Source of the DNA: Chalciporus piperatus
Lineage: Eukaryota > Basidiomycota > Agaricomycetes > Boletales > Boletaceae
Length of the DNA: 56,342 bases
Reading direction: 5' to 3'
NCBI GenBank assembly: GCA_038093975.1
Contig: JBBPTG010000163.1
Span: 1 to 56,342 of the forward strand
Shown here: positions 44,669 to 53,270 of the stretch, piece by piece
Position numbering within the stretch: position 1 is the first letter of the stretch
How the letters are laid out: every line of letters starts with the position of its first letter
The notes under the pieces: generated by a model
What the model was told of the DNA's origin: nothing
Database searches by the model: none
The model's input: the letters and a program-made list of their open reading frames with translations, nothing else
Translations under genes and position numbers: made by a program

Positions 44669-45235
44669 TCAGACTTCGATGAGTGGACCTTGATTCATCC
44701 ACGGTACTCCATTTGCTGGCGGAGCAGTAGCGACCTGAAGGTTGTTGTTCGTCCAGGTTACTGGTGGTTCGAATGGGTTACCATCGTTTTCATCAACAGG
44801 AATAGGGTGGGGAGCACCTACGAGTGCAGGGTCGGGAATAGGAGGTTGAGCGAGATCGGGCCAGTTTGTGGGCCATTCCTGCTGATCAGGATTCTCCTGT
44901 TGTACCTCCATTACGTTGTCCCACTTGTTCAGATCCGGGTGCCACACAACGAGCTTCATCCATCTTGTCGTCCAGTCCCAGTTAATCTCGATAGACGTGG
45001 ACCGTCTAGTCACGATCATATGAGCGAACATGAGATATTGAATGGCGATGGTGATGACGATGATGGCGAAGAAAGCGAGGAGGGAGGGGATGAGCATGCG
45101 GAGAATCCAACCGTTACAGATGATGAAGACGATAAAGAGGAGGGAGAGGACGAAGTTGCCTCGATCCCGAGTGAAGTTTCGAATGAAAATGTCGCGGAGG
45201 ACACTTTCCCAAGCGTAGGCGTCGTTGAGATCCAT
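44669..45235 (-). CDS. post-pol accessory membrane ORF of element B (env-like position)
   Basis: 188 residues, ATG at 45235, starting MDLNDAYAWESVLRDIFIRN 64 bp after the pol stop. It has two adjacent hydrophobic segments, NFVLSLLFIVFIICNGWIL and LLAFFAIIVITIAIQYLMFA, then a polar/Pro-rich C-terminal domain (HPDLNKWDNVMEVQQENPDQ). No signal peptide or glycoprotein features typical of a retroviral envelope were recognised. A homologous hydrophobic ORF survives at 11529-11852 in element A at the same place relative to chromodomain and polypurine tract. The antisense strand is also open over the whole ORF (44648-45241), but lacks the conserved pattern. Role unknown. Confidence 0.65.
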   Translation of the reverse strand: MDLNDAYAWESVLRDIFIRNFTRDRGNFVLSLLFIVFIICNGWILRMLIPSLLAFFAIIVITIAIQYLMFAHMIVTRRSTSIEINWDWTTRWMKLVVWHPDLNKWDNVMEVQQENPDQQEWPTNWPDLAQPPIPDPALVGAPHPIPVDENDGNPFEPPVTWTNNNLQVATAPPANGVPWMNQGPLIEV

Positions 45236-45298
45236 TGGTGATGATGGTGGTTTGTGGAAGAGAGACCGTGAGAGTGAAGACCGTCAAACATCAGTCTC

Positions 45299-48200
45299 TT
45301 ATACCTTTTCGGTATCCGGCACGGTATTCAGCCAATTGATTTGTCCATCATCCACCTGACTCGTTAAGTTGTCATACGGCTGGAACAGTGACTCGAATAG
45401 ACTCCGGGACATGGAAAGGAATCGTGGAGCGGACGGATGTATCTTGTTGAATTCCCTTATTGAATCCTGTGCATTTTTGAGATTAGATTTTGGTTCCCAT
45501 GTCCGATCAGATTCCGCATAGCCTTTCCAGTGCACGAGGTATTTCAGGGTTTTTCCCTGTAAACGAGAATCAACGATATAATCCACTTCATATTCATCAT
45601 CTCTGTCTTCTGTCACAATCACAGGCCCAGGCTTGTCAACGGTTTGCTTCCGTAACCTGTCCTTATATGGTTTGACACGTGAAACATTAACGACGGGGTG
45701 AATTTTCATGGTACGCGGAAGCCTCAAACGTAGTGCGTTCCGTCCAATCAGGGTTGTGATTTCGTAAGGGCCCAACCATCGTGGGGAAAGTTTCTTAGAT
45801 CTCTGCGCCAGGCGGAGATTAGCTGTAGATAACCAAACTTTCTGACCGATTTCGTAAGATGGTGATTCAGAACGGTGTTTGTCGGCCTGCGCCTTCATAC
45901 GCTTCTGAGCTTCTATTATGTTATCCTTGGTTTCTTTCAACGTGTTGGCAAGCGTGTTAACGAAGTCCGTAGCAGCGGGTGCTTTAGACGTGTAATTCTC
46001 TATTCCCATCCTCGGGGAATATGTGTGCGTGACGTTGAAAGGTGCCTTGGATGTAGAAGCTTGCTTCTTCGAGTTGTATGAGAATTGCGCAATTGGTAGC
46101 CAATCAGTCCATTCTTCTTGTTTTTCTGACGTAAATAGGCGGAGATACTGTTGTAGATCTCGATTCATACGTTCAGTTTGTCCATCAGTCTGTGGATGAA
46201 AGGCGGTGGAGAGTTTGGGCGTAATGCCAAGACGTTTGCATATGTCTTTCATCACTTGAGATGCGAATTGCGGACCTCGGTCCGATATGATGGTTTTAGG
46301 AAGTCCATGATGTTTCCATACATGGGTTAGGTAAAGACGAGCAGTGTCGAGCGCGGTGACCGTCTTGTTGCAGGGAATGAATTCGACTTCTTTGGAGAAT
46401 CTGTCGACTACGACAAGAATAGAATCGAATCCATTCGAGAGTGGCAGATCGGTAGTGAAATCTGCAGAGATATGTTCCCAGGGAAGATCCGGAACTTCAA
46501 GGGGGCGGAGCTTTCCAGAAGGAGCATAGTTTATCCCTTTGAAACGTGCACATCTGTCACAGCGTGAGACGTAGTCTTTTACGAGCGTAGCCATTCCTGG
46601 CCAGGCGTAGCTGCGCTGTAGCAGTTCAATTGTCTTTTCATATCCGGGATGTCCAGCAACGGGCGTATCGTGATGAAGTCGAATAATCTCCATGCGGAGG
46701 TCTTCTTCTTCAGGAACGTATAGCCTTCCTTTCTTGTCAATCAGAATCCCATCAGACTCTTCACAAATGCCGTGTTCTTTACAGAGTTTCATGACTTCTG
46801 TCTCACGTATTTTGAAGGTTGCTTTTCTGATTTTGTTCTTGATCAGATCGGAATCGGTTGAGAGTTGAACAGTTGACGTGGCAGCTATTCTGTCCGGAGG
46901 TATTACAAGGACAGCTTTGTTATCTGCTTCAATACCGATTGCGTGATCTTCTCTTCTTGATAAGGCATCGGCTTTTCCCATTTGGGAACCTGCCTTGTGT
47001 AACCATTTGAAATTGAATCGGCTAAGATATTGAGACCAACGTGCTTGGCGACGATTTAGATCTTGCCGAGTCATGAAGAACTGAAGGTTCGCGTGATCGT
47101 TCCAGATTTCAAACTCGTGCTTAGAACCTTCCAGATAATGTCTCCATTGTTCTAGACTTCTGATAACGCTTAGCATCTCTTTATCCGCAATGGGGTAGTT
47201 GCGTTCTTCCGGTGACATGGAGTGGGAAGAGAACGCGACGGGATGCCATTTGTCTCCTTGTTCTATAGATAGAACAGCACCTGTGGCGTAATTAGATGCA
47301 TCCGATTCTAGACGGAAGCGTTTGTCATTGTCTGGGAAAGCGAGTATGGGAGCGGTGATGAACTTCTGTTTCAACGTGTTGAAGGCGTTTCGCTGTGCGT
47401 CTTCCCATGTGAATTTTACATCTTTCTTGGTAAGATCATTCAAGGGTCTAGCCACTTGCGCATAGTCCTGAATGAAGCGACAATAGAAATTTGCTAACCT
47501 GAGAAAGCTTCTGACACCTCTGACATTTGTCGGAGTTGGCCATTCGGTGATTGCCTTGACCTTATCGTCGTCCATCCTGATTCCCTCGGGAGTAATTGTC
47601 ATTCCCAAGAATTCTACTTCTTTGGTATGGAAGACACATTTCTCTGGTTTGACGAAGAGGTCATTCTCTTCTAGGCGATGAAGAACTTCTCTGACTATTT
47701 TGGCATGGACAGCAGGGTCGTCGGATTTGGTAAAGATCATGATGTCATCAATGTAGACAACAACGGCGTCTTCCATATCCGAGAAGATGTCGTTCATCAT
47801 GGTCTGGAATGTTGCAGGAGAATTGCATAATCCGAAGTACATTACCAAGGGTTCGAAGGCGCCACGGAAGCATACGAATGCGGCTTTAGATTCATCGCCT
47901 TCTTTGATGCGGATGTTGTTGTATCCCCAGCGCAAGTCCATTTTGGTAAACAGTTTTGCGCCTTTCAGTTTATCAACCAATTGGGAAATGAGGGGTAGCG
48001 GATAATTGTTTTTCACCGTGTGTTCATTCAGATAACGGTAATCTTGAACCATGCGTTTCTTGCCATCTTTCTTAGGAACGAAGAACACGGGAGAAGTCTG
48101 CTCAGATTTGGAAGGACGAATGTATCCTTTCTTGAGCTGATCATCAATGAATGCGCTGACTTCTTCTTGTTCCGTGACAGAGAGTGGGATAAGACGACCC

Positions 48201-49018
48201 TTTTTCGGCTTGTAGGTGTCTTTCAAGTCAATTGCATGATCCCACGGCTTACGGGTTGGCATGCGTTCAGATTCCCTTTTCTTGAACAGGTGAATATATT
48301 TGTGATATGCTTTTGGAACAAGCTCTTCCGGAGTCTTTTCCATCTTTGGTTCAGGTACCTCTTTCTTGGCGGCGTTGATGTGACGAAGAGAATTTCGTTC
48401 TTCATCATCAAGTTGGCGTGCGAACGGTGGTTTATCTCGTAAGACGGAACAAGACCAAGGACAACGTGTCATGTGGACCGTTCCTTTGTTCCAATCTATC
48501 TCCGGATTGTGTTGCTTCAGCCATGCGTATCCTAATATCACCTGATTCTTTCCGAGATCAGTGACTTCTGCAATGGCCTTCTCACGATGTCCGTCGAAAT
48601 GGATAATGATTTCCGCACAGTGTGTTATCTGTCCAGCGGAGTTATGTGTTCCGTCCACGTTGTATACCGTAAGTGGATGTCTGAGTTGCACGAGGGGTAA
48701 TTTGATTTTATCAGCCCATCTCCGATCAACGAAGATAGCGTTAGCTCCTGAATCAAGAAGTGCTTCTGCTTGTGTGAAAGCAGAAGGGAGGCGTTGCGAA
48801 GCGATGGAAGTAGATAGCTTCAATTCTCGATCTGTCGTGCGAATGAAACGTGGCCCTGGGTTTTCGGAAAGATATCGGATTATGGAAACGGAATTAAGCA
48901 CCTGACTAGAGTCCAGGCCAAGCTCATGATCAACATGAGACCCCGTTTGACTGTGTGAATAGTTTACAGATTTTCCTAACGAGTTAGTTGCGGTCCGTTT
49001 GCCCAGATCATTCAGGCC
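45299..49018 (-). CDS. Pol polyprotein of element B (protease, RT, RNase H, integrase, chromodomain)
   Basis: Lies in the -1 frame of gag and is open from within the gag end, so it is probably made as a Gag-Pol frameshift product; no in-frame ATG was seen between the gag end and the pol region (the longest conventional start is a GTG at 48901). Domains in order: aspartic protease ALLDSGANAIFVD; RT PVFFVPKKDGKKRMVQDYR, YFGLCNSPATFQ, VVYIDDIMIF; RNase H FRLESDASNYATGAVL, PIADKEMLSVIRSLEQW; integrase zinc site HHDTPVAGH..CDRCARFKG; DDE core with ISADFTTDL, IISDRGPQFASQ, HPQTDGQTERMNRD; GPY/F motif SPRWLGPYEI; chromodomain DEYEVDYIVDSRLQGKTLKY, HWKGYAESDRTWEPKSNL. Ends PDTEKV. Looks intact. Confidence 0.92.
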   Translation of the reverse strand, partial: GLNDLGKRTATNSLGKSVNYSHSQTGSHVDHELGLDSSQVLNSVSIIRYLSENPGPRFIRTTDRELKLSTSIASQRLPSAFTQAEALLDSGANAIFVDRRWADKIKLPLVQLRHPLTVYNVDGTHNSAGQITHCAEIIIHFDGHREKAIAEVTDLGKNQVILGYAWLKQHNPEIDWNKGTVHMTRCPWSCSVLRDKPPFARQLDDEERNSLRHINAAKKEVPEPKMEKTPEELVPKAYHKYIHLFKKRESERMPTRKPWDHAIDLKDTYKPKKGRLIPLSVTEQEEVSAFIDDQLKKGYIRPSKSEQTSPVFFVPKKDGKKRMVQDYRYLNEHTVKNNYPLPLISQLVDKLKGAKLFTKMDLRWGYNNIRIKEGDESKAAFVCFRGAFEPLVMYFGLCNSPATFQTMMNDIFSDMEDAVVVYIDDIMIFTKSDDPAVHAKIVREVLHRLEENDLFVKPEKCVFHTKEVEFLGMTITPEGIRMDDDKVKAITEWPTPTNVRGVRSFLRLANFYCRFIQDYAQVARPLNDLTKKDVKFTWEDAQRNAFNTLKQKFITAPILAFPDNDKRFRLESDASNYATGAVLSIEQGDKWHPVAFSSHSMSPEERNYPIADKEMLSVIRSLEQWRHYLEGSKHEFEIWNDHANLQFFMTRQDLNRRQARWSQYLSRFNFKWLHKAGSQMGKADALSRREDHAIGIEADNKAVLVIPPDRIAATSTVQLSTDSDLIKNKIRKATFKIRETEVMKLCKEHGICEESDGILIDKKGRLYVPEEEDLRMEIIRLHHDTPVAGHPGYEKTIELLQRSYAWPGMATLVKDYVSRCDRCARFKGINYAPSGKLRPLEVPDLPWEHISADFTTDLPLSNGFDSILVVVDRFSKEVEFIPCNKTVTALDTARLYLTHVWKHHGLPKTIISDRGPQFASQVMKDICKRLGITPKLSTAFHPQTDGQTERMNRDLQQYLRLFTSEKQEEWTDWLPIAQFSYNSKKQASTSKAPFNVTHTYSPRMGIENYTSKAPAATDFVNTLANTLKETKDNIIEAQKRMKAQADKHRSESPSYEIGQKVWLSTANLRLAQRSKKLSPRWLGPYEITTLIGRNALRLRLPRTMKIHPVVNVSRVKPYKDRLRKQTVDKPGPVIVTEDRDDEYEVDYIVDSRLQGKTLKYLVHWKGYAESDRTWEPKSNLKNAQDSIREFNKIHPSAPRFLSMSRSLFESLFQPYDNLTSQVDDGQINWLNTVPDTEKV

Positions 49019-50199
49019 GCTTTGCCTTTTCCCTTCATCTCGATATCTTTCATATCGTAGAAGTAAGCCTTCATTTCGTCGAATGAACGGCCTTCAAGAG
49101 CGCTGGATTCGGTAGACAGTTCTCTTACCTGTCTCTTTTGAAGTTTGCAGGCACGTTTGTGTTCGCCTCGTGACCAGCCACAGCCCTTGCATTTGGTACT
49201 AGGTACCGGACACTGCTGTTTCGGATGTCCCGGCTTCCCACAGTTCCAACAGTTTCCTTGCTTCTTTTCTTTGGACTTGCTTGTGGCCGCCTTTATGACA
49301 GCTGGTGCTTCTTCTTCTTCCACAATTTCTCCTTCTTCGATTTCGGCAGAACCTATATCCATTGGGGCACCACTACCTGGTTGTGTACCCGTGTTGGTGT
49401 ATTTATATCGCAGGGTATCACCTGCGGTTCCTGTCTTGATCATGGAGATAAGCTGTTTCCTTCCTGCAAGGAGGCGTAGTTCTTCGATGTATGCGTCATA
49501 TTTGTCGAACCGTCCTTTATCCATAAAGATCCGATGTGTGATCTCTGGATCTGCGTTTAGCTCTAGGAGTTCGATGTGTCTCGCATTACTCCAATCGTCC
49601 ATAAGGCGATGAGTCTGGAATGTGGTAAGGAATTTCTCCATAGACATCTTGCCTTGTTTCAGATTCTTGATCTGATTGCGGTGATATTCCACTTCGTTAC
49701 CCGAGCGGAATTGATCGGTGATTCGTTTATGGAACTCGGCGGAAGTATACGTGGTTCCATTTTCCAAGATGTCATGTGTCATGGCTCGTGAGAAAGTAGC
49801 GGCGTCTCCTCCTGTCATTCGACTAAGGATAGCTCTGATCGCCGTCATTCCGGTTAACACGGTGTTGTTTTCATCTATCCATGCACGGACTCTTGTCCAC
49901 CATTCTTCGAATTTCCTTCCTCTTGTTCCATCATAGTCTCCTGGATCTTTAACGATCTTGCCGCTAGGCCCGACCGTAGGAGCTGGTATTGCGCCAGGCA
50001 CTTGAATGGCTTGTACTTGCGCTTCAAGCTGCAAGATATTATTGTTTAGATTTTGATTTACCCTTTGAGCGTTGGTAAGCTGATCCGTCATGGTTTCTAA
50101 CGCGAGTCTCAACTGCGTTCCAAGATCCCGTATGGACGCGTCACGATGTCCGAGAATGCCCGTTAAGGCAGCTGCTAAGTCTGGGGCGAGAACCGACAT
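49012..50199 (-). CDS. Gag of element B
   Basis: 395 residues, MSVLAPDLAAALTGILG start. Coiled-coil-like N-terminus (QRVNQNLNNNILQLEAQVQ), capsid region DYDGTRGRKFEEWWTRVRAW, GGDAATFSRAMTHD, FRSGNEVEYHRNQIKNLKQG, then a zinc knuckle CWNCGKPGHPKQQC (CX2CX4HX4C) and a second Cys/His cluster CKGCGWSRGEHKRAC. A GGGAAAA heptamer (49033-49027, gag frame G GGA AAA) lies eight codons before the stop, suitable for -1 slippage into pol. Confidence 0.9.
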   Translation of the reverse strand: MSVLAPDLAAALTGILGHRDASIRDLGTQLRLALETMTDQLTNAQRVNQNLNNNILQLEAQVQAIQVPGAIPAPTVGPSGKIVKDPGDYDGTRGRKFEEWWTRVRAWIDENNTVLTGMTAIRAILSRMTGGDAATFSRAMTHDILENGTTYTSAEFHKRITDQFRSGNEVEYHRNQIKNLKQGKMSMEKFLTTFQTHRLMDDWSNARHIELLELNADPEITHRIFMDKGRFDKYDAYIEELRLLAGRKQLISMIKTGTAGDTLRYKYTNTGTQPGSGAPMDIGSAEIEEGEIVEEEEAPAVIKAATSKSKEKKQGNCWNCGKPGHPKQQCPVPSTKCKGCGWSRGEHKRACKLQKRQVRELSTESSALEGRSFDEMKAYFYDMKDIEMKGKGKAA

Positions 50200-50242
50200 T
50201 CTTGATGCACTAGAATGGAAGGAGTAAAACTAGATTTTTATT

Positions 50243-50649
50243 TCAGATCTCCTGAGATCCTTCAAGGGTTTCTCCTGATAACGAAGCAGGGGCGTCTCTC
50301 TGATAAGGTGGCGGTGGAATGCTTCTTCTGATGGAATGAGGCGCGGGATAGTACAGTTGCACTCCTGGTGCGTTTGTCTCTCTTAGTCCTCCTTCTTCTT
50401 CACTATCTGATTCTACTAATCCTGGTACCGATTCTCTATCTTCTTCTTCAAGTTCCGCTTGTGATACAACAGGGGAAAGGGGAGGAGTAGGTGGAGCTAC
50501 TGGGCGAATCCTGTGAGATACGAGAATATATGTGAAATCAAAGGTAACGCGACGGTCGTTTGAGAGAATTTCGTGGCCGAAGATGAGGTATGAAAGAAAC
50601 AGGAAGGCCTGTAAGCTGTACTGGGCGAATCTTCCTAAGGGGTACAAGA
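50243..50649 (-). CDS. partial ORF upstream of gag in element B, cut by element C
   Basis: Reads ILYPLGRFAQYSLQAFLFLS, YLIFGHEIL, then a Pro/Glu-rich part (RIRPVAPPTPPLSPVVSQAE; LVESDSEEEGGLRETNAPG) ending GETLEGSQEI, 43 bp before the gag ATG. The 5' end is lost at the element C boundary, so the true start is not visible. It does not resemble the pre-gag frame of element C. Confidence 0.45.
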
Positions 50650-51166
50650 TGTTACGGCTCATTACGGTTCTCTCACCTTCACAGACACTTTTCGGACTTC
50701 AACGTTTCGTTCCATTCGATCTTATCTAATCTCTCTCATCTTATCTTTCAGACACGTGCTCATTCACTTTCACTCTTCGCACGGTCGCCCCTTATGGTTA
50801 TATTCATTCTCACGCACTGCCTTACCTTGACAGTTAATCTCCGTGCTGCGCATGGCTATGCCATAGCCTTTCACCTCATGTACTTCATCTCCGCTATCTC
50901 GGCTATGCTTCACAGCCTTCTTATCTCGCTTCTATTCTCATGGGTTCAGGGTAACTCCTTATTTAGTTATAGTTAGTACAAACATGTACAAACACTTAGG
51001 ATAGTATATAAACCCCAAGGAACTGCTGGTAACCCCAGCTTAGTTCACTTGGTCTTTCCCCAAGACTCAACCGTCCTATCTCAGTTCTTCTCAATTCTCT
51101 TCTTCTAAACCGCTTCACTTGGCGATAGTGTAGACCTGATCTCAATACGAGTTTTGGGTCGTTTCA
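50650..51166 (+). repeat. 5' LTR of element C
   Basis: Starts TGTTACGGCTC. The end at GGGTCGTTTCA is inferred from the shared LTR terminus of elements A and B because the second LTR is outside the window. TATA box TATATAAA at 51005-51012 after ACATGTACAAACAC. Confidence 0.75.
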
Positions 51167-51267
51167 CTTGAACTAAGCTTCATTCTATCACCTCTACGCT
51201 ATCGTTCTCCACCGCTTCATCGCGACGCAAGTGCGTGGACAATCTCTCGCTCAAGTACCTACGTTAA

Positions 51268-52062
51268 CGTGACCTCGTAGTGTACTTCCCATCTTTTCAC
51301 GCCACTCTTCTCCCTTTTCGGTCCGGGAGGTACTCGCAAGCCGAGAACCTAGACCATCCTTACGTAGCCTCAGTAGTAGCTAGGCACGGACGGGTCACCG
51401 CGATCCCGACCATAGTTGAGACAGAGCCGGAGGCCGTTGCAGACGCACGGATCCCAGTGGGTGAAGAAGAACCCGCTAGACTCCTCTCACCATTCAGCAG
51501 GACGCTGAAAGCGCTCACGGCATTAGAGCCAGAGCAGTTTTACCTTGGAAAGAACTCAGACGGAGGTTACGCAACCTACCACGACGCGCCGATAGCATAC
51601 GCCCAGGGGTTGCTATTCGACGGGATACTCGGAGACTTCGACAGACTAGCGTCGGTCAGCCAAGAGTCACTCATCAGCGAAGAGTTCGACCCCAACGACC
51701 AGACACCTATCGCCCCCTCGATCCTACTCCCCACTCCATCCCCGTTAGTCGTACCACGTGGGTTGTCAGAGAAGGCACCCTCGTTGCAGAAAACCGCATC
51801 CGCTACCTCTAGCGTCAAAAGGAGACTCGAAGAGTTTGACGAAGAGGTTAGAACCCCAAAGAGAGAGAGAGACGTAATCACAGGACCAGAGAGACCTGTA
51901 CCGGCTAGGCCGATCAAGAAGATAAAGATAAAGATCCCCGCCGCCTTCCGGAGAAAGATCATACGCACAGAAGTAGGAAACATAAACGATCCTGAGAAGA
52001 TCTCTAGAATAGTCCTACGTGCCAAGCACCCCAAACTTCCCCAACCCCGCTACAAGTATTAG
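51268..52062 (+). CDS. pre-gag reading frame of element C without any Met codon
   Basis: The frame is open from 51268 to the stop at 52060-52062, nine bases before the gag ATG. Across about 264 codons there is no ATG; the earliest alternative start is GTG at 51280. The sequence looks protein-like: PIAYAQGLLFDGILGDFDRL, SQESLISEEFDPNDQTPIAP, then a basic end VKRRLEEFDEE, RPIKKIKIKIPAAFRRKIIR and RAKHPKLPQPRYKY with NLS-like clusters. Translation would need a spliced leader exon, a non-AUG start or another recoding step. No similarity to a known Gag, Pol or Env domain recognised. Confidence 0.5.
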   Translation, partial: RDLVVYFPSFHATLLPFRSGRYSQAENLDHPYVASVVARHGRVTAIPTIVETEPEAVADARIPVGEEEPARLLSPFSRTLKALTALEPEQFYLGKNSDGGYATYHDAPIAYAQGLLFDGILGDFDRLASVSQESLISEEFDPNDQTPIAPSILLPTPSPLVVPRGLSEKAPSLQKTASATSSVKRRLEEFDEEVRTPKRERDVITGPERPVPARPIKKIKIKIPAAFRRKIIRTEVGNINDPEKISRIVLRAKHPKLPQPRYKY

Positions 52063-52070
52063 TAGTAACA

Positions 52071-53270
52071 ATGTCACAGACTGCACTCCCAGCTGAACTC
52101 GCAGCAAGCCTTTCCGCTCTCGCTCAGAATCACAATCAGGATTTAGCCGCTCTAGGAGCACATCTCAGGCTTTTCTTAGAAGTCCAAACAGATTCATTAC
52201 GAGATGAACGAGTCAGAAACCAGGCATTACGTGACGATCTCGATCAAGCAACAGATCAGATCAGAGCAATCCTTAACACGCCGATTCCCCAAGCCCCGGC
52301 TCCAGGAAGAGCCGCACCACCACCCCCAGCTGAGCCAAAGCTATCAAAGATCGTAGCTGACCCAGGAGACTATGACGGGTCCAAAGGCAAGAAGTTTGAA
52401 GAATGGTGGATGAGAGTACGCTCCTGGCGAGCGGAAAACATCAGAGTACTTGCCGGGATGGCCGGAATAAAGGCAACCCTTAGCCGAATGAAGGGCGGGG
52501 ACGCCGGAGACTTTGCACGCGCCACTATGGCACAGATCCTAGACGGGACAGCCTATACATGGAATGACTTCGAGAAGATGATGACGGATCGGTTCCGTTC
52601 ATCAAACGAGCAAGAATATCATCGCAAGATGATCATGGGTTTGAAACAGCACGATATGAAATTCGCTGGTTTCATAACCAAATTCGAGATCCACAAAGCG
52701 ATGGATGGATGGGATAATGAACGTCACATCGAAATCCTAGAAAAGAATGCGGATCAGGAATCAGTCAAATTCCTACTTGAGAACGTGGGAAGATACGACA
52801 ATTACGAAACCTTCGTTGAAGCAATCCGCGCTCGCTGTAACAGGAAAGAGTTATTCTCGTACATCAAGGCAGGCACGGCAGACAGAATCTCACGCCGTGA
52901 TCCTAACGCAATGGACGTTGACGCCGTCCAAACTAAGAAACCAAACGGAGACAGGAAGCCCAAATGCTTCAACTGTGGCAAGGACCACTTCGTCAGAGAC
53001 TGCAAGGAACCCAAGACCAAATGCTCAGAATGCGGCTGGTCTAGAGGAGAGCACAAACGTATGTGCAAAAAGTACAAAGCACCAAGAAATGTTCGCTTCA
53101 CAGAAGAGCATACCTCCTGGGATGAGGATAAAAGCACCGAAACTCCTAAGCCAAACAAGGGCAAAGGAAAAGAAATGGATTGGGTACGAGCTACCCGAGG
53201 CATGGGTCTGGAAGAAGCAAAGGCTTGGTTCCAGGACTACATCACCCTTACCGACAAATCGGAAAACTGA
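52071..53270 (+). CDS. Gag of element C
   Basis: 399 residues, MSQTALPAELAASLSALAQN start; homologous to element B Gag throughout (DYDGSKGKKFEEWWMRVRSW, GGDAGDFARATM, FRSSNEQEYHRKMIMGLKQH). The first zinc knuckle is CFNCGKDHFVRDC, one residue shorter than canonical (CX2CX3HX4C), followed by CSECGWSRGEHKRMC. Ends ..LTDKSEN. The last sense codons, GAA AAC, precede the stop and overlap the -1 pol frame. Confidence 0.9.
   Translation: MSQTALPAELAASLSALAQNHNQDLAALGAHLRLFLEVQTDSLRDERVRNQALRDDLDQATDQIRAILNTPIPQAPAPGRAAPPPPAEPKLSKIVADPGDYDGSKGKKFEEWWMRVRSWRAENIRVLAGMAGIKATLSRMKGGDAGDFARATMAQILDGTAYTWNDFEKMMTDRFRSSNEQEYHRKMIMGLKQHDMKFAGFITKFEIHKAMDGWDNERHIEILEKNADQESVKFLLENVGRYDNYETFVEAIRARCNRKELFSYIKAGTADRISRRDPNAMDVDAVQTKKPNGDRKPKCFNCGKDHFVRDCKEPKTKCSECGWSRGEHKRMCKKYKAPRNVRFTEEHTSWDEDKSTETPKPNKGKGKEMDWVRATRGMGLEEAKAWFQDYITLTDKSEN

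Larger units (their letters stand above)
44158..50649 (-). mobile_element. Ty3/gypsy chromovirus, element B (5' end separated by element C)
   Basis: Minus-strand order: partial upstream ORF (50243-50649), gag, pol, accessory membrane ORF, polypurine tract, 3' LTR (44158-44634). The reading frames of gag and pol are open and catalytic motifs present. Element C is inserted at 50649/50650, so the B 5' LTR lies outside the window. The base pairs next to the 3' LTR, ATTAG at 44153-44157, would be the target duplication. LTR ends and core promoter closely resemble element A. Confidence 0.9.

Noticed and set aside
44648..45241. 197-codon plus-strand ORF antisense to the element B membrane ORF
   Set aside because: Its acidic C-terminus is the complement of the Ile/Val-rich helix codons; the sense frame has the conserved pattern shared with element A, so I take the antisense frame as a shadow.
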